Assembly (NCBI GenBank): GCA_011009095.1
Contig: VTPC01000450.1
Span: 129,578-193,577, forward strand
Length of the DNA: 64,000 nt
Direction: 5' to 3'
Source: Ignelater luminosus
Lineage: Eukaryota > Arthropoda > Insecta > Coleoptera > Elateridae
A program made the position numbers and the translations under genes. The notes below the pieces were generated by a model. It was not told where the DNA came from and did no database searches. It saw only the letters and a program-made list of their open reading frames with translations. Positions 59,655-64,000 of the stretch are shown here, piece after piece; position 1 is the first letter of the stretch; every line of letters starts with the position of its first letter.

Positions 59655-59710
59655 TAAGTGGACGGTTCGTTATGTAGGGCACAAGGGCACGTGCCCCCAC
59701 CAAAATTCGA
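59655..59710 (+). repeat. hAT-terminus-like sequence
   Basis: TAAGTGGACGGTTCGTTATG, then a GGGCACAAGGGCACGTGCCC palindrome, then CCACCAAAATTCG. This is the layout (TAGTGGCGGTTC..., GGGGCACG..., CCCCCACCAAAA) of one end of ZMYM1-like hAT elements and resembles the reverse complement of the 3' end near 898. No partner end was seen. Confidence 0.35.
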
Positions 59711-61537
59711 ATAGCTACATTTTATATCATTATATATTTTTATTAATACAATAACAATCTGTTCATTCTATTTTTTAACTTATTTTGTTTAATTTTTATA
59801 GGTATAGGTACTTGCTTATTTATTATAAAAAAAATAAAAATGTACATGCAATATAAAAATATTATTACTACTTTAAAGAAACTTTAAATTTATTTTGACA
59901 TTCAAAGTAAAAGAACTAATAAGAAAGTTGATCCAACAGCTTCTGTAATTGTTTGCTCCACGTCCTGTGGTCCACAAAAATAAGTCTTCAAAGCTTTTTC
60001 TACAGCGAAATGCGTGGACAATTTTATCTGTCTTCAGAATGGTTATATTTGCCCGTATATTGTCCATCCTTATCTTACGAAATATCTTGAAAAGGATCCA
60101 TTTTCCAATATAGGTCATTCAATAAACCATATGGGTTTTTTGATTTGAAGCTTTAATTTAATCTACCACAATTAAAAACTTAGTAATTACAAAAATACAA
60201 AATCATTGAGAATTGTGAAATAATTGTTTTTCTCAGTCAGTTTGGCTAATGATATTGAAAACCTTAGACATTTTAGAAACTCTCCCGTTTGTCTTTTAGA
60301 ATGCATGGTAGTGATAAGTAACACCATTCTTATGATTATTAAGATCGATAATATTTTCCCATTAAATTTCTGGATTTTCCACCAAAAGCCATACATTTGG
60401 ATCTTATCATTGATTAGTAAATTATATTCTCAAACTTTCTAGAAGTATATCAACAACAGAAAGAAATTTATACCTTGATACCATTAAGTATTAATAGAAT
60501 GAAAATACCTTAACTAGTTTATAATTTTTATTTGATGAAATGTAGTTTGGTAATATTTTTCCAGTAAACGATAATCTAACCGATATTTTTAAATTCAAGA
60601 TTGATTACCTACTACCTACCCAATATTAACTTGCGAATTTACATTTTTTTGGGGGGGAATTTTGATAATAGTTTGTGCTTTTTAACCTTTAACAGAAAAC
60701 ACTCCTTTCGACCTATAAAAGTTAATAAATTTCGCTTAAAATTTTGATTAATCATCACGATACTACTTATTATAGAATAGACATTTTAGATTACACTACC
60801 ATACAATACAACTACACAAAAAAAGTTATAATTATTATACAACTGGACTTTATTATTATGTTGTGACTCAATATTAATATTCAGTTATTATAGGTTATGT
60901 GCACCGTAGTGGAAAAGAAAACCTCTTCAATAGTAACGGAAATATAACCAACAAAAAAAGGTACGATCAACACCACCGGATGTTGCTAATCGTAAGATTT
61001 GTTTGTCAGTATTTATAAAGGCATCTTATTTTGCTCATAACCCAAACAACAATGTGATAAACGTGATGTCAATCTTAAAGAATTTGCAAGTAGCAAAACG
61101 AACGATAAATTATTGCTGCAACACAGACGATATAAGTCTTATATCAGTTTGTAGATGGAGGGAAAAGTTTTGTTTTTTTGTACTCTTTTTTTTGTCCTTG
61201 AGAATTAGGTTTTATGAAAACAAATATAATTTAATATCGATTCAACCTCATTTAAATTTAATATACAAATAAGTAAAGGCTCGGCGTAAAAATGAAAGTT
61301 AGAAAGTTGCATTTTTACCTGAAAATTATTTTTGAGAATTACATTTAAACCAAGTTTATCAGTTTACTCTTTCTTTTCAAAAAATGTTTCAAGAAAATTA
61401 ATTTTAAAGACCGACATGACATGTTTTACTTATGTAATATTTAAATGTTGGCGACAATTATACATCCCATCATTTTCATTTCTCATTTATTTCATTTTCC
61501 ATATAATAAGAGATGAGGTCTAGCGATTTCTGTGGCC
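59711..61537. other. AT-rich spacer, nothing recognised
   Basis: An 81-codon minus-strand frame (59873-60118) lies downstream of the hAT-like end, but the protein could not be placed. Confidence 0.4.
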
Positions 61538-62345
61538 TATTCAAGCATAACCATTGTATACCTATCAGTATTTCTGTGAAATATTGTTCATCTCTGTCTG
61601 GTTATATCCATGCCCAAAAAATTTCTTCATGATCGATCAATGTCTGACTCTTTACCGCATGTATGTCAAAATTGGGAGCTCTAACTTTGGATATTTGTAT
61701 ATTCACGAAAAGGCGTTGATAAATGACATGCAAACATAAAACTTGTCCGTTTTTTTTTCTTCTGACTTACAGTTAGACATGACCATTCGATGGTTACTGA
61801 TCTATTTGGTCATCTCTTCATTATCTTATCTGTAAAATATTGTTCAACTCCCTGCCAAAAAAACTTCTTCGTGATAAATCAATACCTGCATACGTGTCAA
61901 CAATTGGAGACTGCAACTTTCTGATATTTGATCAGCAATGAAATAAAGGTAAGGCGTTGAGCAACTACATTCAAATAAAACTTTTTGACCTTTTTGATCG
62001 TTCGAGGGTCAGTGTCCTCATCTTTTCATTACTTTTCAAAACGTCTGTAAGATATTGTTCATCTCTGTCTGGTTATATCCATGCCGAAAAGACTTCTTCA
62101 TGGTAAATCAATATCTGACCCTCAATTGCATGCATGTCAAAAATTAGGAGTTCTAATTGTTGATATTTGTCCAACCATGGAAAGTAAGATGCTGATAAGC
62201 TATATTTTCAAGCATGAGACTTATCTATTTAAATAATCCTCTTTGGCCTAAACATGACCATTCGATGACCACTGATCTTATTTGATCATCCTCCCATTAG
62301 CTTTTAAAATGTCTGTAGAATCTCTCTCTGTCTGTATCAATCAAA
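61538..62345. repeat. Tandem array, three units of about 210-270 bp
   Basis: AATATTGTTCATCTCTGTCT begins units at about 61578 and 62052, and AATATTGTTCAACTCCCTGC begins the middle one at about 61837. Each continues with an ACTTCTTCNTGNTNNATCAAT block, a GCATG.ATGTCAA-like block and GATATTTG. Each ends with a GACCATTCGATGG.TACTGAT-like spacer (61782, 62001, 62257) leading to GTCTGTA. A fourth unit starts at 62310 and is cut short. The first and third units are closest to each other. Confidence 0.75.
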
Positions 62346-62686
62346 GTTAGTTCACAGTTGATTACCTATTCATGTTTATTTTTTCCAGTCGGGTTATTAT
62401 ATCTTTTTCTTCTCTTTTCTTGAGGAGAATTAATATTCAAAGATCGAATTGATTAATAACCTCAATAATGTCATTCATGCCACAGAAAGAAATCTTGAAT
62501 GGAAACCATAGTATTTTCTGCCTATGGTAGTTTCCGTTTCTTTTTTCTTAGATCTATCAGTGCATTTCCTATTGTTATTGTTATTTACTATTACCAATTA
62601 TAAATAGCTAAATTAGCAAACTATTAGATTCTTTTGGTCAGTGTATGTTCTGATGCGCTTTCTTCGAATGCCGCAGGTTTTTACAG
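62346..62686. other. AT-rich spacer, nothing recognised
   Basis: No gene or repeat seen. Confidence 0.4.
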
Positions 62687-62721
62687 CAGCGTTTCTCAAC
62701 TGTTTTTCTTATACAAAACCC
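62687..62721 (+). repeat. hAT-type terminus, CAGCGTTTCTCAAC
   Basis: CAGCGTTTCTCAACTGTTTT followed by ACAAAACCC matches the CAGNGNTTCTCAANC-type terminal repeat of a broad hAT group (family knowledge). The opposite end was not found before the window closes. Confidence 0.35.
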
Positions 62722-64000
62722 TTATATTGATACTCCACAAATTGTCGACTCTTCCTGTTTTATGGATGTTTGAACATACAACCTAGATTCCATTAGTGCG
62801 TGATTCGACAAGTCTCGTCCTAGGTCACTGTTTTTGCTGTTTACTGATTCTTGTGTTCTACTCGTTCATTTTGGCTCTAGTTGGTCTTGATTTAGACAAA
62901 ACAGTCGAGCCTCTTAGGTAAACAAGTCAAATCTACTCTTACTCAAACGACTCCAATCAAATTAAATTGAATTAGACTACAAACATGAAGGCAGATTCTG
63001 TATGGCCTAGTTTGAAAATTTATCATCAAAGTAAGATCAAGTTGATATGGTTGATTCTTGCTGAGTTAATTATTTTCATTCCTATCCTGCTAGTCAGATT
63101 CTAGTCATACCATCTACGGAATGGTATTTTATTATCTCTTGTCATGGTTGATGATTAAATACTCGGATAAATATTTCAAGCTTAAGGTCTTTCCATTTGT
63201 TGAATGAATCAACAAATTTTGCCTTCTCAGCATGACCTTCCTTACACCATAGTCTGCAAAGGTTAGAATTGTTCGCTAACTTTAAGTGAACATGATGTTG
63301 TTGATCCACACCTCCACTGTTTCACAATCAATTAGATTCACCTCTATTTGACTCAATTCTGTTGGTCTGTTGGTCAGTACGTAATCTGACGCAAAGTAAA
63401 GGAAAATAATATTCAGGCTACGTGACATCTCTTAAAGATGTATGCGACCTCTTTAGGGGTCATGATTTCAAGTTAAGAAATCTTACACTTGTATTGTCTG
63501 GAAACTCCAAACCAGTGTTTGAACAATTTCTATTTATGGGAAATTTCTTGGGCAAAATATACCCTGATGGTAACATTCTAAAAGTTATTTTCAAACTGAA
63601 ATGAGAGTGTTGTAGGATAATGAGTAGCTTTAGAGGTTCTTAAGAATGGCATTTAGATATCATGTTTTAAAAAACGAAAGAAGATGTGTCCTTTGAAAGT
63701 GCATTGGCTTTACAAACCAAGTACTACATCCAAGAATGATTCGTAACAGGTTCTGTTATTCGCAGTGTTATTTTTAAAGATCCCATGTGAAATGATATTA
63801 CCTCGAGTTTTATTTAATTGAGTCTTCTTATAATATTATATATATACAGATATTTTCTTCTGCAAAAATAAAACGGAAATTTATTCACAAGATACAGGAA
63901 TAAGATTTAAAGTTTATGGGATTTATGCCGGTTGAATATTTTTATCGCAACTTGATGGTGCACTTGAAAGTTATTCTGATATTTTACGTAAATTGCAGGT
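62722..64000. other. AT-rich spacer to window end
   Basis: Nothing recognised. A 60-codon plus-strand frame at 63422-63604 has no motif. If 62687 is the left tip of a hAT element, this would be its decayed interior. Confidence 0.35.

Noticed and set aside
1..64000. CRISPR arrays, operons, rRNA or bacterial regulatory signals
   Set aside because: None present; the window is eukaryotic spacer with transposable elements.

Overview
The window looks like an intergenic, repeat-rich piece of an AT-rich arthropod genome, most likely an insect. The reasons are the low gene density, the AT-rich spacer, and the transposon families present: a DUF4371/TTF-type (ZMYM1-like) hAT transposase, Jockey/R1- and RTE-like non-LTR retrotransposon relics, a SETMAR-type mariner relic and several short inverted-repeat elements. 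The order of insect cannot be fixed from the sequence. No CRISPR array, operon or rRNA is visible, and I see no complete ordinary host gene.

The only long intact reading frame is a 707-residue hAT-superfamily transposase at 50413-52536 (+). Two decayed relatives lie on the same strand. A C-terminal piece sits at 318-898 and still carries the matching 3' terminal sequence. An N-terminal piece sits at 48897-49275, 1.1 kb upstream of the intact gene. Between that N-terminal relic and the intact gene lies the most unusual object in the window: a ~414 bp near-palindrome (49277-49690) whose central loop holds a tRNA-like block with both Pol III internal promoter boxes.

The other retroelement remains are a reverse-transcriptase piece at 1-300 (-), an RTE-like tail at 2600-2890 (+), a Jockey/I-type RT to RNase H relic at 18030-19250 (+), a weak R1-like piece at 28125-28345 (+) and a Jockey-type RT piece at 31640-31990 (+). 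DNA-transposon remains are a mariner transposase piece at 33590-33795 (-), inverted-repeat MITE-like elements at 6609-6927, 23236-23517 and 30316-30532, and several isolated terminus-like sequences.

Three diverged tandem arrays with periods near 250 bp occur at 3241-3810, 44500-45780 and 61538-62345. A small GC-rich three-unit repeat lies at 34797-34892. Against the AT-rich background, several CpG/GC-richer islets may mark host promoters or exons: 9940-10140, 14943-15167, 30762-31490, 36930-37165, 53640-53760 and 58870-59340. The best first-exon candidate is 59117-59353 (+), preceded by a CT/GAGA-rich, CpG-rich segment. None of these could be assigned to a known gene by eye. The remaining sequence is AT-rich spacer in which I recognise nothing.
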